DNA of 64,000 bases from Pseudomonas japonica (GTDB taxonomy: Bacteria; Pseudomonadota; Gammaproteobacteria; Pseudomonadales; Pseudomonadaceae). How positions within the stretch are numbered: the first letter of the stretch is position 1; each line of letters begins with the position of its first letter. The translations under genes and the position numbers were made by a program. The notes beneath the pieces are model-generated. The model worked only from the letters and a program-made list of their open reading frames with translations, had not been told where the DNA came from and made no database searches. Positions 1 through 10,665 of this stretch are shown here, one piece after another. The stretch is taken from positions 217,320-281,319 of the forward strand of contig NZ_JAAMQU010000009.1 of assembly GCF_013522925.1 (NCBI RefSeq), written 5' to 3'.

Positions 1-1
1 G

Positions 2-415
2 GCGCTGAACCCCAAGGTGATCATCGCCGATGAATCCGTTTCCGCGCTGGATGTATCAGTGCAGGCCCAGGTGCTGGAACTGCTCGAACGCCTGCGCGCC
101 GAGCATGGCTTGAGCTACCTGTTTATCTCCCACGACATAGCGGTTGTGGAGCGGATCTGCCACCGCGTGGCGGTGATGTATGCCGGGCGGATCGTCGAGA
201 TTGGTGCCCGCGACCAGGTGCTGCACAACCCCCAGCACGCCTATACCCAACGCCTGCTGGCCGCGGTGCCCGTGCCTCAGGTGAGCCGCCGACGCGACTT
301 CAAAAGCCTGCTCAAGGAGTTCGTGCCGCCCAACCCCATCAAGGACGCCGGCTTCACCGCCCCGCCACAGCGTTTCTCGCCGGTGGGGGCCGACCATTGG
401 GTGGCAATGGAGTGA
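2..415 (+). CDS. Oligopeptide/dipeptide ABC transporter ATP-binding protein, C-terminal part
   Basis: The frame is open to the left edge, so the start and Walker A motif lie outside the window. What remains shows the end of Walker B (IIADE), the D-loop (SALD), the H-loop histidine (SHD) and then the oligo_HPY signature ([15 protein letters not shown]), which is diagnostic of Dpp/Opp/GsiA-type peptide importers. It would energise peptide or glutathione-like uptake from the cytoplasmic face of the inner membrane. The short tail after the HPY domain fits the usual end of DppF or the second half of a GsiA-like fusion; which of these cannot be told. Walker B reads ADES where most relatives have ADEP. 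Confidence 0.9.
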   Translation, partial: ALNPKVIIADESVSALDVSVQAQVLELLERLRAEHGLSYLFISHDIAVVERICHRVAVMYAGRIVEIGARDQVLHNPQHAYTQRLLAAVPVPQVSRRRDFKSLLKEFVPPNPIKDAGFTAPPQRFSPVGADHWVAME

Positions 416-532
416 GGGTGTGCTGGGCATGCGAAGGCCTGTGCGGCTTCAAGCGCGGCTTGGCGACGGAAAAGCCGCTAACATTCCGGGCAGTCAGGCC
501 CCTCGGGCCAGCCACCGGAGCGCTCTACCACC

Positions 533-1444
533 GTGATCATTCGCCCGCAAAACCCCTCCGCCGCCACCCTGTTGTTCTCACTCAAGGGCTCCATCATCCC
601 GGCCATCTGGCGCAAGGTGCTGTTTACCGTGCTGGTAAGCGCCGGGGTGGTGGCGGTGCATGGCACGTTCTTCAGTTTCAAGTTCATCCTTACCGCCACC
701 CCCTTCACTTTATGGGGGCTTACGCTGGCGATCTTCCTGGGGTTTCGCAACACCGTGGCCTACCAGCGCTATTGGGAAGCTCGCACATTGTGGGGCGAGT
801 TGCTGATCGTGAGCCGTAACCTCACCCGCCAGACACTCAGCCTGATGCCAGCCCTGAGCGCGGCGCCTCGCAAGGCGCTTGCCTTGGGCCTGGTGGGCTT
901 CGGGTACCTGCTCAAATTCCAGCTCAGGGGTGAGAACGCCGACCTGGCGCTGCTCGCGCGCCTGGAAGTGGACGCCGCACTGCTGGCCAGGCAAAACCCC
1001 GCCAGCGCGCAACTGGGCCGGCTGGGCCAGCAGTACCTTGGCGCAGCGCGCCATACCCAGGCCAGCGACGTGGCCCAGATGAACATCGACCAACAACTGT
1101 CACGGTTGAGCTATGTACTCGGCGGCTGCGAGCGCATCAAAGGCACGCCCATCCCCTATCCCTACATACTGCTGCTGCACCGCACAGTGTATGTGTACTG
1201 CTTCCTGCTGCCGTTCTGCCTGGTCGACAGCATCGGCTGGTTCACCCCTTTGGCGGTGTGCATCCTCAGCTACACCTTCTTCGGCCTGGACGCACTGGGC
1301 GACCAGATCTCCGACCCGTTCGACACCTTGCCCAACGACCTGCCGCTGGATGCCATGTGCCGGAACCTGGAGATCGCCGTGCTGGAATTGCTCGACGAGC
1401 CCGCGCCGGAGGGGTTGAAGGCGGTGGATGGGGTGTTGCTGTAG
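533..1444 (+). CDS. Bestrophin-like (UPF0187/YneE family) membrane protein
   Basis: A 303-residue protein of usual length for bacterial bestrophins, which form pentameric anion or cation channels in the inner membrane. It starts MIIRPQNPSA with a GTG codon; a GGAG lies about 12 nt upstream. Hydrophobic segments near residues 20-45 and 55-75 are followed by the family's FRNTVAYQRYWEAR-type stretch, and a second hydrophobic pair lies near residues 205-250, followed by FFGLDALGDQISDPF, typical of this family (the conserved Ca-clasp-like acidic region). It stands alone between the ABC gene and the long epimerase gene. The ion carried cannot be deduced. Confidence 0.85.
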   Translation: MIIRPQNPSAATLLFSLKGSIIPAIWRKVLFTVLVSAGVVAVHGTFFSFKFILTATPFTLWGLTLAIFLGFRNTVAYQRYWEARTLWGELLIVSRNLTRQTLSLMPALSAAPRKALALGLVGFGYLLKFQLRGENADLALLARLEVDAALLARQNPASAQLGRLGQQYLGAARHTQASDVAQMNIDQQLSRLSYVLGGCERIKGTPIPYPYILLLHRTVYVYCFLLPFCLVDSIGWFTPLAVCILSYTFFGLDALGDQISDPFDTLPNDLPLDAMCRNLEIAVLELLDEPAPEGLKAVDGVLL

Positions 1445-1880
1445 CGAATCGGCACAAAGCTCCCTTGGCTATCGCCGAATGGCCGGCCCCCGTTTCCCAC
1501 AGAGGTCATCCTGACACCCTGAGGAGCGTGTACCTCTGTAGGAAGCGGGCGAAGCTCGCGAATCGCGGTCCTTGGATCACCAGCAACGGCCGCGAACATT
1601 CTCTGACTATTGATAGGTTACATATCCAAGCGAAATTCACCGCGCCAAAAATCCGACCCACACGACATAAATATGACTCAACGAGCTTTTCACACCCTCC
1701 TTAGAGCAAAACCGCCGCCAGCATACCGCCGCTTTAATGGCCAAATGCCCAATTTCGCGATTTCTTTGACGCGCCCGTCTGATAACCACAATCCGCGTGT
1801 GAACTCCGTCATACAAAGTCGTACCAATTGTCGACATTTTGGCATTGATCACTATTTTCCTCCCCGGGCGGACCAAGCAC
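1445..1880. other. Intergenic region upstream of the giant epimerase
   Basis: No credible gene. It holds a REP-like copy near 1538-1567 (GTAGGAAGCGGG then GCTCGCGAA), then a more AT-rich stretch from about 1590 that probably contains the promoter of the epimerase gene. I could not pick a convincing -35/-10 pair. Confidence 0.5.
1538..1567. repeat. REP-like element
   Basis: The sequence GTAGGAAGCGGGCGAAGCTC followed by GCGAATCGCG resembles the intergenic Pseudomonas REP family. Its GTAGGA...GCTCGCGAA ends are shared with the element at 38891-38942. Confidence 0.5.
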
Positions 1881-4800
1881 ATGATCTTCAACGTAAAGGA
1901 CTTCGGCGCGGTAGGTGACGGTGTAACGGACGACACCGCGGCCATTCAGGCAACCATTGACGCCGCAGCGGCGGCAGGCGGCGGCACCGTTTTCGTACCA
2001 ACCGGGACCTTTATCGTTTCCGCCGGGGAGGAGCCTTCCGACGGTTGCCTGATGCTCAAAAGCAACGTGTACATGGAGGGCGCGGGCGCTGGCCTGACCA
2101 CAGTCAAGGTGGCGGACGGCTCCGACACCAAGATCACCGGGGTGATCCGCTCGGCTTACGGCGAGGAAACCCACGACTTCGGCCTCAGCAACCTGACCAT
2201 CGACGGCAACCGGGACAACACCACCGGCAAGATCGACGGCTGGTTCAACGGCTACATTCCTGGCAAGGACGGCCACGACAGCAACGTCACCCTCAGCGGC
2301 GTGGAAATCAAGGACTGCTCGGGTTACGGCTTCGACCCCCACGAGCAAACGATCAACATGCTGATCGAGAATTGCGTGTCCCACGGCAACGGCCTGGACG
2401 GCTTTGTCGCGGACTACATGATCGACACCAAGTATGTGAACAACGTGGCGTACGACAACGACCGCCACGGCTTCAACATCGTCACCAGCACCAACGATTT
2501 CACCATGACCGGCAACGTGGCCTACGGCAACGGCGGCAACGGTATCGTGGTGCAGCGCGGCAGCGAGAACATCCCCTCGCCGTACGACGTGACCATCGAA
2601 GGCGGCAGCGTGTACAACAACGGCGCCGAAGGCGTGCTGGTGAAGCTGTCCAGCGACGTGACCGTGACCGGTGTGAATATCCACGACAACGGCGGCTCGG
2701 GCGTGCGCATCTATGGCAGCACGGATGTCACCATTACCGGCAATACCCTGACCAACAACGGGCTGAAGGCACCGGTGCCGGAAGTGGTCATCCAGAGCTA
2801 TGACGACACCGCTGGCGTGTCCGGCAAGTTCTTCCCCGGCAGCGACAACCTCATTACCGACAACACCATCACCGGCGGCGCCAATTCCACCTATGGGGTG
2901 GCCGAGCGTAACGAAGACGGTACGGACCGCAATACCATCACCGACAACAGCATCGCCAATACCACCAAGGGCTCGACCTTGACCTACGGCGACGGCACCA
3001 CTGTGGGCACCACACCGCCGGATACCGCGCCGCAGGGCACCGCTGGCGACGACACGCTGGTCGGCACCGCGGGCAACGATACCCTGATGGGCCTGGCGGG
3101 AGCAGACAAGATCAACGGCGGCGCCGGCAACGACATCATTAACGGCGGCACCGGCGTGGACACCCTCACCGGTGGCGCCGGGGCCGACACGTTCGCATTC
3201 ACGGACCGCCTGGACAGTTACCGCAACTACAACACCGGTGGCGTTACCGCGGTGGACCTGATCAGCGACTTTGCCGCTGGCGAGGACCACATCGACCTGT
3301 CGGCGCTGGGCATCACCGGCCTGGGCGATGGCCGCAACGGCACCGTTTACCTCGCGCTCAATAGCGCAGGCGACAAAACCTACGTCAAATCCCTTGAAGT
3401 CGATGCCAACGGCAACCGCTTCGAGTTGGCACTGGCGGGCAACCTCCTGAACACGCTCAAGGCGACGGACTTTATCTTTGCCACCGCGGCGCCGGTGAAC
3501 CATGCGCCAGTGGTAGCCGCCCCTCTGGCCGACCAGAGCGCCACCGAAACATCGCCGTTCAGCTACACCATCCCGGCCGGTGCCTTTACCGACGCGGACA
3601 ACGACACACTGACCTTCACCGCCACCCTGGCCGACGGCAGTGCCTTGCCGGCCTGGCTGAAGTTCGACGCCGCCACCCGCACCTTCAGCGGCACACCGGA
3701 TTCGAACGCGGCGGGTAACTTCAACGTGACTGTCACCGCCAACGACGGCAAGGCCGGCAGCGTGGCCGACACCTTCGCGCTGGCGGTGCAAGACACACCT
3801 GCCGCGCCTGATACTACGCCGAAGGTGATCACCGGCACTTCCGGCAAGGACGCTCTGGTGGGCGGCGCAGGCGATGACGTGCTGATCGGCGGCGCCGGGA
3901 GCGATACCCTCACCGGCGGCGCCGGGGCGGACACCTTCCGCTTCACCAGCGTAACCGACAGCTACCGCACCGCCAGCACCAGCTACGCCGACACCATCAC
4001 CGACTTCACCGTAGGCGTGGACAAGATCGACCTCTCCGGCCTGGGCTACACCGGGCTGGGCAACGGCTACAACGGCACGTTGCTGCTGCAGTACAGCGCC
4101 AGCGCCAACAAAACCTACATCAAGAACTACGACGCCGACGCCAGCGGCCAGCGCCTGGAGCTGGGGCTGACCGGCAACCTGGTGGGCACCCTCACGGCGT
4201 CGGACTTCATCCTCAACGCCACGCCTCCGGTCAACCATGCCCCCGTCGTGGCCGCCCCACTGGCCGACCAGAGCGCCAAGGAAGCCACGCCGTTCAGCTA
4301 CGTGATCCCGGCCACCAGCTTCACCGATGCCGATAACGACACCCTGACCTTCATCGCCACCCTGGCCGACGGCAGCGCCTTGCCAAGCTGGCTGACCTTC
4401 GATGCCTCCACCCGCACCTTCAGCGGCACGCCGGACTTGAATGCCGCCGGTACCTTCAACGTGACCGTGACCGCCAGCGACGGCAAAAGCGGCACCATCA
4501 CGGATACCTTTACCCTGGCGGTGGAAGATACCCCCGACACCGGAAACAAGGTCATCACTGGTACCTCAGGCAAAGACACCCTCACCGGTACCGCAGCCAA
4601 CGAGCAACTGCTCGGCCTCGCCGGGGTGGACACCCTCAATGGCGCTGGCGGCAATGACATTCTGGTTGGCGGCGCCGGCGCGGATAACCTCACCGGCGGC
4701 ACTGGCGCGGATATTTTCCGCTTCACCAACCTCACTGACAGTTATCGCAGCGCCACCACCAGCTACAGCGACCTGATCACAGACTTCGATGTCAGCCAGG

Positions 4801-7787
4801 ACAGGCTGGACCTCGCGGGCCTGGGCTTCAAGGGGCTTGGCAACGGTTACAACGGTACCCTGCTGGTGCAGTACAACAGCAGCAATGGCCGCACCTACCT
4901 GAAAAGCTACGATGCCGACGCCAGCGGCAACCGCTTCGAGCTCGCGTTGCAGGGCAACTACGCTGCCACCCTCACTGGCGCGAACGTTATCTTCAACAGC
5001 GGCTCGGTACCCGCCAATGCGGCCCCGGTGATCTCCGACCCGCTGCAGGACAGCGCAGCGACCGAAAACAGCCCCTATACCTACACCCTGTCGCAGACGG
5101 CCTTCACCGACGCCGACAGCGATACCCTCACCTACAAAGCCACGCTGCAAGACGGTACCGCCCTGCCCGCCTGGCTGACGTTCGATGCCAATACCCTGAC
5201 CTTCAGCGGTACACCGGTGGACGACGCCGCGGGCGCCTATAACGTGCTGGTGACCGCCACCGACCCCAAGGGCGCATCCGCCAGTGACGTGTTCGCCCTC
5301 ACCGTAGCCGCCGCGCTCCCCACCACCATCACCGGCACTGCCTCAGGGGAAACCCTGAACGGGACCACCCACAGTGATCTGATCCTGGGGCTGGATGGCG
5401 CCGATACCCTTAAAGGCAACGCCGGCGCCGATGTGCTGGATGGTGGTGCGGGCCGCGATACGCTTACCGGTGGCGACGGTGCGGATACCTTCCGCTTCTC
5501 GGCACTCACCGACAGCTACCGGGACTACGACACTGGCGGCATTACCGCCAGCGATACCATTACCGACTTCACCGTGGGCGTGGACAAGATCGACGTGAGC
5601 GCGCTGGGCATCCTGGGCCTGGGGGATGGCAGCCACAACACGCTGTACATCACCACCAGCGCCGACGGCAGCAAAACTTACATCAAGTCGGCCGAGTCCG
5701 ATGCCGACGGCAACCGTTTCGAAGTGACCTTGCAGGGCAATTATTCTTCCACCCTGAGCGCCAGCGACTTTGTGTTTGCCGAACGCGCCCAGCAAGACAT
5801 TCTGTTCCTGCCAACCCTGGGGCAATCCAACGCGCGCATGCTGCGCATGACCGATGACGACGACCAGTCTGGCATCACCGAACTGGTCAAGGACTTGAGC
5901 AAGTACACCACCTATGACGTGCGCAGCCAGTTCACCGACGCCGATGGCAACGGCATCGACATCGCTGTGGGCGGCAGTACGGTGAACGGCTTGTCGACTG
6001 GCAACGAGGAACAGCTGCGGCTGTCGTGGTGGCTGACCGACACCAACCAGCCGGGCCCTGCCCTGCTGCGCGCCGTTGGCCTGCTGAAAGAACAGCTGGC
6101 CAGCCTCACGGCAACCGACAACGTGACCATGGGCATCATCTGGGGCCAAGGCGAAGAAGCCGCCGGGGAAATCGGCCGGTCGGCTGACGTCGTAGCCGCC
6201 ACCGCCGCGTACAAAGCCGCCACCTTGAAGGTGTTCGATTACCTGCACGCGCAGCTGGGCGACTTCAAGGTGTACATCATGGAAACCGGCCACTACGACG
6301 CGGACGCCGCGCGAGTGCGTGGCTATGACGAAACCACGATCGCGCAGATCCAGAACGGCCTGGTGGCCGTGCGGGCGACTCAGGAGGCGATCGCGGCGGA
6401 GCGCGCCGACGTAGCGCTGGCGGTGGACTACACCGACCTGCCGTTGCGCGAGGAAGCGGACCCTGTGACCTACCCGGACGATGTGTGGCACTTGCATGAA
6501 GAGTCCGCCGAAATCGTGGGCCAGCGGCTGGCGGATTACATCGCCTCCGACCTGGGCTTCCAGGGCGATGCGACCGACAACCGCACCGCGCAAGATGTGT
6601 ACGACGAGGTGGCCGCCCAGAAAGGCGGCAACATCCTGGGCACCGACCTGGACGACACATTGGTAGGCAGCGCCTACAACGACACGCTGGACGGCGACCT
6701 GGGTGCGGACACCATGACCGGAGGCGACGGCAAGGATGTGTATATCGTCGATAACGCCGGTGATGTGGTGATCGAAACCAATGCCTCCACCAGCCAGATC
6801 GACACCGTGCAGGCCTCGGTGAGCTGGACGCTGGGCAATAACGTGGAATACCTGGTGCTCACCGGCTATTCGGCCATCAACGGTACGGGGAATGCGCTGC
6901 GCAACTTCATCACCGGCAACGACGCGGCCAACGTGCTAGACGGCAAAGCCGGCGCCGACAGCATGACCGGCGGTGACGGTTCCGATACCTACTACGTCGA
7001 CAACGCCGACGACACCACCGTGGAGAAGAACAGCGACAGCGCCACCGGCGGCATCGACACCGTGTACACCAGCCTCGCCACCTGGACGCTGAGCAGCAAC
7101 GTGGAAAACCTGGTGATCAATACCATCGGCGCCGCCAACGGTATCGGCAATGCGCTGGACAACACCTTCGTGGCGGGCGCCGGTAACAACGTGCTGGATG
7201 GCCGCGACGGGATCGACACCGTGTCTTACGCGTACGCCACCCAAGGGATCACCCTGGCCTTGAACACCACTGCCCAGCAGAACACCGGTGGTTCGGGGCT
7301 GGACACGATCAAGTACATGGAGAACGTGATCGGTAGCCTGTACAACGACAAACTGACCGGCAGCGCTGTGGCTAACGTATTGGACGGCGGTGCGGGCGAC
7401 GATGAACTCAATGGCGGTGCCGGTGACGACACCCTGATCGGCGGCGCCGGCAAGGACACCCTCACCGGCGGCACGGGCGCGGACGTTTACAAGTTCAATG
7501 CCTTGGGCGACCTGGGGCTGGGCAACCTGCGCGATGTAATCTCGGGCTTCAAAACCAGCGAAGGCGACAAGATCGACCTCAGCGGCCTCGATGGCGACAC
7601 GGCCACCGCAGCCAAGGAAGGCTTCACGTTCATCGGCAGCGCGGCGTTCGACAGCCACAACGCAGCCGGCCAGTTGCGCCTCGAAAACGGCGTCCTGTAC
7701 GGCAGCGTGAACGCCGACGCCACTGCCGAGTTTGAAATCCAGTTGGTGGGCGTGACTACGTTGCACCAGAGCGACTTTATGGCGTAG
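1881..7787 (+). CDS. psmE: Secreted bifunctional mannuronan C5-epimerase / O-acetylhydrolase (PsmE-like)
   Basis: A 1968-residue RTX exoprotein. The ATG at 1881 (MIFNVKDFGAVGDG) is chosen because AlgE/PsmE proteins begin this way. Residues 1-385 form the right-handed beta-helix epimerase module, with the catalytic DPHE motif at D152-E155, the same number as AlgE4. Then come four calcium-binding R modules (about 390-535, 647-780, 889-1042, 1149-1300) separated by three cadherin-like/dystroglycan-type domains, an SGNH acetylesterase domain (about 1304-1564; GQSN with S1316, WGQGE at 1421-1425, D1534..H1537), further RTX nonapeptides, and a C-terminal type I secretion region. Known relative: Pseudomonas syringae PsmE, about 1610 aa, which deacetylates and epimerises alginate. 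This one is longer, probably because of the inserted cadherin-like domains. The expected role is extracellular conversion of acetylated mannuronan into guluronate-containing gel. No T1SS genes are nearby. Confidence 0.92.
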   Translation: MIFNVKDFGAVGDGVTDDTAAIQATIDAAAAAGGGTVFVPTGTFIVSAGEEPSDGCLMLKSNVYMEGAGAGLTTVKVADGSDTKITGVIRSAYGEETHDFGLSNLTIDGNRDNTTGKIDGWFNGYIPGKDGHDSNVTLSGVEIKDCSGYGFDPHEQTINMLIENCVSHGNGLDGFVADYMIDTKYVNNVAYDNDRHGFNIVTSTNDFTMTGNVAYGNGGNGIVVQRGSENIPSPYDVTIEGGSVYNNGAEGVLVKLSSDVTVTGVNIHDNGGSGVRIYGSTDVTITGNTLTNNGLKAPVPEVVIQSYDDTAGVSGKFFPGSDNLITDNTITGGANSTYGVAERNEDGTDRNTITDNSIANTTKGSTLTYGDGTTVGTTPPDTAPQGTAGDDTLVGTAGNDTLMGLAGADKINGGAGNDIINGGTGVDTLTGGAGADTFAFTDRLDSYRNYNTGGVTAVDLISDFAAGEDHIDLSALGITGLGDGRNGTVYLALNSAGDKTYVKSLEVDANGNRFELALAGNLLNTLKATDFIFATAAPVNHAPVVAAPLADQSATETSPFSYTIPAGAFTDADNDTLTFTATLADGSALPAWLKFDAATRTFSGTPDSNAAGNFNVTVTANDGKAGSVADTFALAVQDTPAAPDTTPKVITGTSGKDALVGGAGDDVLIGGAGSDTLTGGAGADTFRFTSVTDSYRTASTSYADTITDFTVGVDKIDLSGLGYTGLGNGYNGTLLLQYSASANKTYIKNYDADASGQRLELGLTGNLVGTLTASDFILNATPPVNHAPVVAAPLADQSAKEATPFSYVIPATSFTDADNDTLTFIATLADGSALPSWLTFDASTRTFSGTPDLNAAGTFNVTVTASDGKSGTITDTFTLAVEDTPDTGNKVITGTSGKDTLTGTAANEQLLGLAGVDTLNGAGGNDILVGGAGADNLTGGTGADIFRFTNLTDSYRSATTSYSDLITDFDVSQDRLDLAGLGFKGLGNGYNGTLLVQYNSSNGRTYLKSYDADASGNRFELALQGNYAATLTGANVIFNSGSVPANAAPVISDPLQDSAATENSPYTYTLSQTAFTDADSDTLTYKATLQDGTALPAWLTFDANTLTFSGTPVDDAAGAYNVLVTATDPKGASASDVFALTVAAALPTTITGTASGETLNGTTHSDLILGLDGADTLKGNAGADVLDGGAGRDTLTGGDGADTFRFSALTDSYRDYDTGGITASDTITDFTVGVDKIDVSALGILGLGDGSHNTLYITTSADGSKTYIKSAESDADGNRFEVTLQGNYSSTLSASDFVFAERAQQDILFLPTLGQSNARMLRMTDDDDQSGITELVKDLSKYTTYDVRSQFTDADGNGIDIAVGGSTVNGLSTGNEEQLRLSWWLTDTNQPGPALLRAVGLLKEQLASLTATDNVTMGIIWGQGEEAAGEIGRSADVVAATAAYKAATLKVFDYLHAQLGDFKVYIMETGHYDADAARVRGYDETTIAQIQNGLVAVRATQEAIAAERADVALAVDYTDLPLREEADPVTYPDDVWHLHEESAEIVGQRLADYIASDLGFQGDATDNRTAQDVYDEVAAQKGGNILGTDLDDTLVGSAYNDTLDGDLGADTMTGGDGKDVYIVDNAGDVVIETNASTSQIDTVQASVSWTLGNNVEYLVLTGYSAINGTGNALRNFITGNDAANVLDGKAGADSMTGGDGSDTYYVDNADDTTVEKNSDSATGGIDTVYTSLATWTLSSNVENLVINTIGAANGIGNALDNTFVAGAGNNVLDGRDGIDTVSYAYATQGITLALNTTAQQNTGGSGLDTIKYMENVIGSLYNDKLTGSAVANVLDGGAGDDELNGGAGDDTLIGGAGKDTLTGGTGADVYKFNALGDLGLGNLRDVISGFKTSEGDKIDLSGLDGDTATAAKEGFTFIGSAAFDSHNAAGQLRLENGVLYGSVNADATAEFEIQLVGVTTLHQSDFMA

Positions 7788-7801
7788 CAACCGGCGTAAC
7801 T

Positions 7802-7836
7802 GTTCTCGGGTCGGCACTGGCTGCCAGCCCGGGAAC
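7802..7836 (+). terminator. Hairpin after the epimerase gene
   Basis: GTTCTCGGG (7802-7810) pairs with CCCGGGAAC (7828-7836) with one G-U pair, and an inner GGCA/TGCC extends the stem. It sits 15 nt after the stop codon. The following T-run is weak, so intrinsic termination is likely but not certain. Confidence 0.5.
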
Positions 7837-7890
7837 GGACGGCCTGTTTGTAGCACCCGCTGCCCGCTGGAAGCAGTGGCTTGGTATGCC

Positions 7891-7922
7891 CCTCCTCTCC
7901 TCCTCTCCTCCTCGCCTCCTCG
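7891..7922. repeat. Four tandem octamers CCTCCTC(T/G)
   Basis: Read directly: CCTCCTCT twice followed by CCTCCTCG twice, head to tail, 32 bp in all. It is a pyrimidine-only tract apart from two G and lies about 75 bp upstream of the next promoter candidate. Confidence 0.85.
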
Positions 7923-7996
7923 CCTTATCTCTGAGCCCGACACTAATGGCTCCGCGCCATATAGCCGTCGAGCAATCAAACGCGCGTTCGACAAAT

Positions 7997-8023
7997 TATT
8001 GACTTTATTTTGAACTTTTTAAT
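7997..8023 (+). promoter_or_regulatory. Candidate sigma-70 promoter for the 8103 gene
   Basis: TTGACT at 7997-8002 and TAATAA at 8018-8023 with a short 15-nt spacer, in a local AT-rich patch of otherwise GC-rich DNA. The spacing is not ideal, so other -10 choices within TTTTTAATAAAG are possible. Confidence 0.4.
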
Positions 8024-8102
8024 AAAGCGTCAAAAACCTCTACGCAGAGGGCTCGGGGGCAGGTATCATCTTGCCATCATTCGATTCCCAAGGAGGGAGA
8101 AC

Positions 8103-8474
8103 GTGAACTCGAAAATAGTAGCGCTGGTGGCTCTAAGTGCGTTTGTCTCTTCTGCCGGTGCAGCCGACTTGAGGTTACGCAACGTGCAGTTGGTGGATGC
8201 CGGGCACGTCACGAGCATCGTTGGAACCGTGGTCAACGCTTCGGACCATATGGTGAAGGGTGGCTATCTGGACCTCGAAATTACCCGCAAAGGCAAGGTT
8301 GTCGCCCGGGAAACGGTTGAAGTCCCGGATATGGATGCAGGCCAGGCCTGGCGTATCTGGCAACCCGTTCAACACGATGATTCTTCTGCTGGGGTTGCGG
8401 TTCGCGCACGCGATCCTGGTATGCGCGTAACCGGCTCTGTCGTTCCTTACCCAGGCACCGTAGTGGCGCAGTAA
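8103..8474 (+). CDS. Small secreted protein, FxLYD-like (unknown function)
   Basis: A 123-residue protein. The GTG at 8103 is preferred over an upstream ATG because an excellent ribosome binding site (AAGGAGGGAG, 8091-8100) sits just before it and the product then opens with a signal peptide (KIVALVALSAFVSSAGAA). The mature part (LRNVQLVDAGHVTSIVGTVVNASDH...GGYLDLEITRKGKVV) looks like the extracytoplasmic FxLYD/DUF3426-type beta-sandwich that follows 'new interaction after change' wording in many periplasmic proteins. Probably periplasmic. No enzymatic motif is visible. Confidence 0.75.
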   Translation: MNSKIVALVALSAFVSSAGAADLRLRNVQLVDAGHVTSIVGTVVNASDHMVKGGYLDLEITRKGKVVARETVEVPDMDAGQAWRIWQPVQHDDSSAGVAVRARDPGMRVTGSVVPYPGTVVAQ

Positions 8475-8556
8475 CCCGCCTGTACCTTCAGCGGCCTGAC
8501 GATCAGGCCTGCTCAGCCAGAGATCCCTGGAAGATCCCGCCGTAACAATGGAATGA

Positions 8557-8838
8557 ATGACCATGCCTTTAGCCGCGATCATGTACGTCAGCCTCTGCGC
8601 TTCCCCTGGCCATTGCGAGCCACGGCAAATAGCCTACAAGCCCAGCTCGGGCTCTGCACGCGAAGAGCAGATGCGTGAATGTGAAGATGCCAAGCGAAAC
8701 ATAACGCTGTACCAGAACGACCCCACGCGCGTTTACGTGTGCGAATACAAGAAAAAGCAAGTAATGGCCAACGCCGCCCCGGCTACAGACAGCGAAGCCT
8801 CTCGTCAGCACCACGCGAATGTCGCTGCTGCCGACTAG
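8557..8838 (+). CDS. Hypothetical protein
   Basis: A possible 93-residue protein (MTMPLAAIMYVSLCASPG...) with several cysteines and a charged middle section (EEQMRECEDAKRNITLYQ) ending in a low-complexity Ala/His tail. I do not recognise a family. The N-terminus is only weakly hydrophobic. It follows the previous small secreted gene by 82 bp on the same strand and has no strong ribosome binding site, so expression is uncertain; the second ATG at 8563 could equally be used. Confidence 0.45.
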   Translation: MTMPLAAIMYVSLCASPGHCEPRQIAYKPSSGSAREEQMRECEDAKRNITLYQNDPTRVYVCEYKKKQVMANAAPATDSEASRQHHANVAAAD

Positions 8839-8887
8839 TTCGATAAGCGCCTTGGCCATGCGTGGTCACATCTGATTCAACGCCCTT

Positions 8888-9104
8888 TTCGCAGGCTGCT
8901 GCCTACTCTCATGGAACAGAGTTGTTCCCGGTGCGACAGCGGACCTGTGGGAAGCGGCGGGGCTTGAGGGACCAGGCGAAGCCTGGGAATTGCATACAAC
9001 AGGCGCAATGCCTGTTCGCAGGCTGCCGCCTACTACTACCGCGTCGATCCCGATATCTCTGTTCACAGCGGGGATGTAGGACCAGGCGAGGCTTGGGAAC
9101 CCCT
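8888..9104. repeat. Degenerate tandem duplication of a REP-like unit
   Basis: TTCGCAGGCTGCTGCCTACT at about 8888 returns as TTCGCAGGCTGCCGCCTACT at about 9015, and GACCAGGCGAAGCCTGGGAA near 8970 returns as GACCAGGCGAGGCTTGGGAA near 9080. The two copies are about 110-127 bp apart and diverged. Confidence 0.65.
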
Positions 9105-9165
9105 ATCGCCCCTCAGCAAAAATAAATTTGCGCACCTGTGCCTGCCTGCTACATTCATCATAAAT

Positions 9166-9179
9166 ACGTTATATATCGT
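9166..9179. promoter_or_regulatory. Candidate FrlR (GntR-type) operator
   Basis: ACGTTATATATCGT is symmetric at 12 of 14 positions and sits about 95 bp upstream of frlA in an AT-rich patch. A TATA-centred palindrome suits GntR/HutC-subfamily regulators, and such a regulator (FrlR) is encoded at the end of this operon. Assignment is by position only. Confidence 0.35.
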
Positions 9180-9253
9180 CATGCTTTCGAGTAAGCGTAT
9201 TGACTGGCTTTACAGTGCGTGTCACTGCCGCCTGTCACGGCGGCCCCCAATAA

Positions 9254-10645
<1,392 letters not shown>

Positions 10646-10665
10646 TCACCCCTGGAGAGAACGAC

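Larger units (their letters stand above)
7788..8102. other. Intergenic region with hairpin, octamer repeat and promoter
   Basis: Between the epimerase and the small secreted protein. It holds the hairpin at 7802-7836, four octamer repeats at 7891-7922 and an AT-rich promoter candidate near 7997-8023, each listed separately. No gene seen. Confidence 0.6.

Noticed and set aside
1809..4238. Long reverse-strand ORF (809 aa)
   Set aside because: Antisense shadow of the epimerase; repetitive Gly/Asp-rich codons keep the opposite frame open and the product has no domain or signal.
5343..6593. Reverse-strand ORF (416 aa)
   Set aside because: Also a shadow of the epimerase repeats; product is low-complexity without family signs.
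7891..7922. Possible CRISPR or phase-variation array
   Set aside because: As CRISPR: units are only 8 bp with no spacers. Kept only as a simple tandem repeat.
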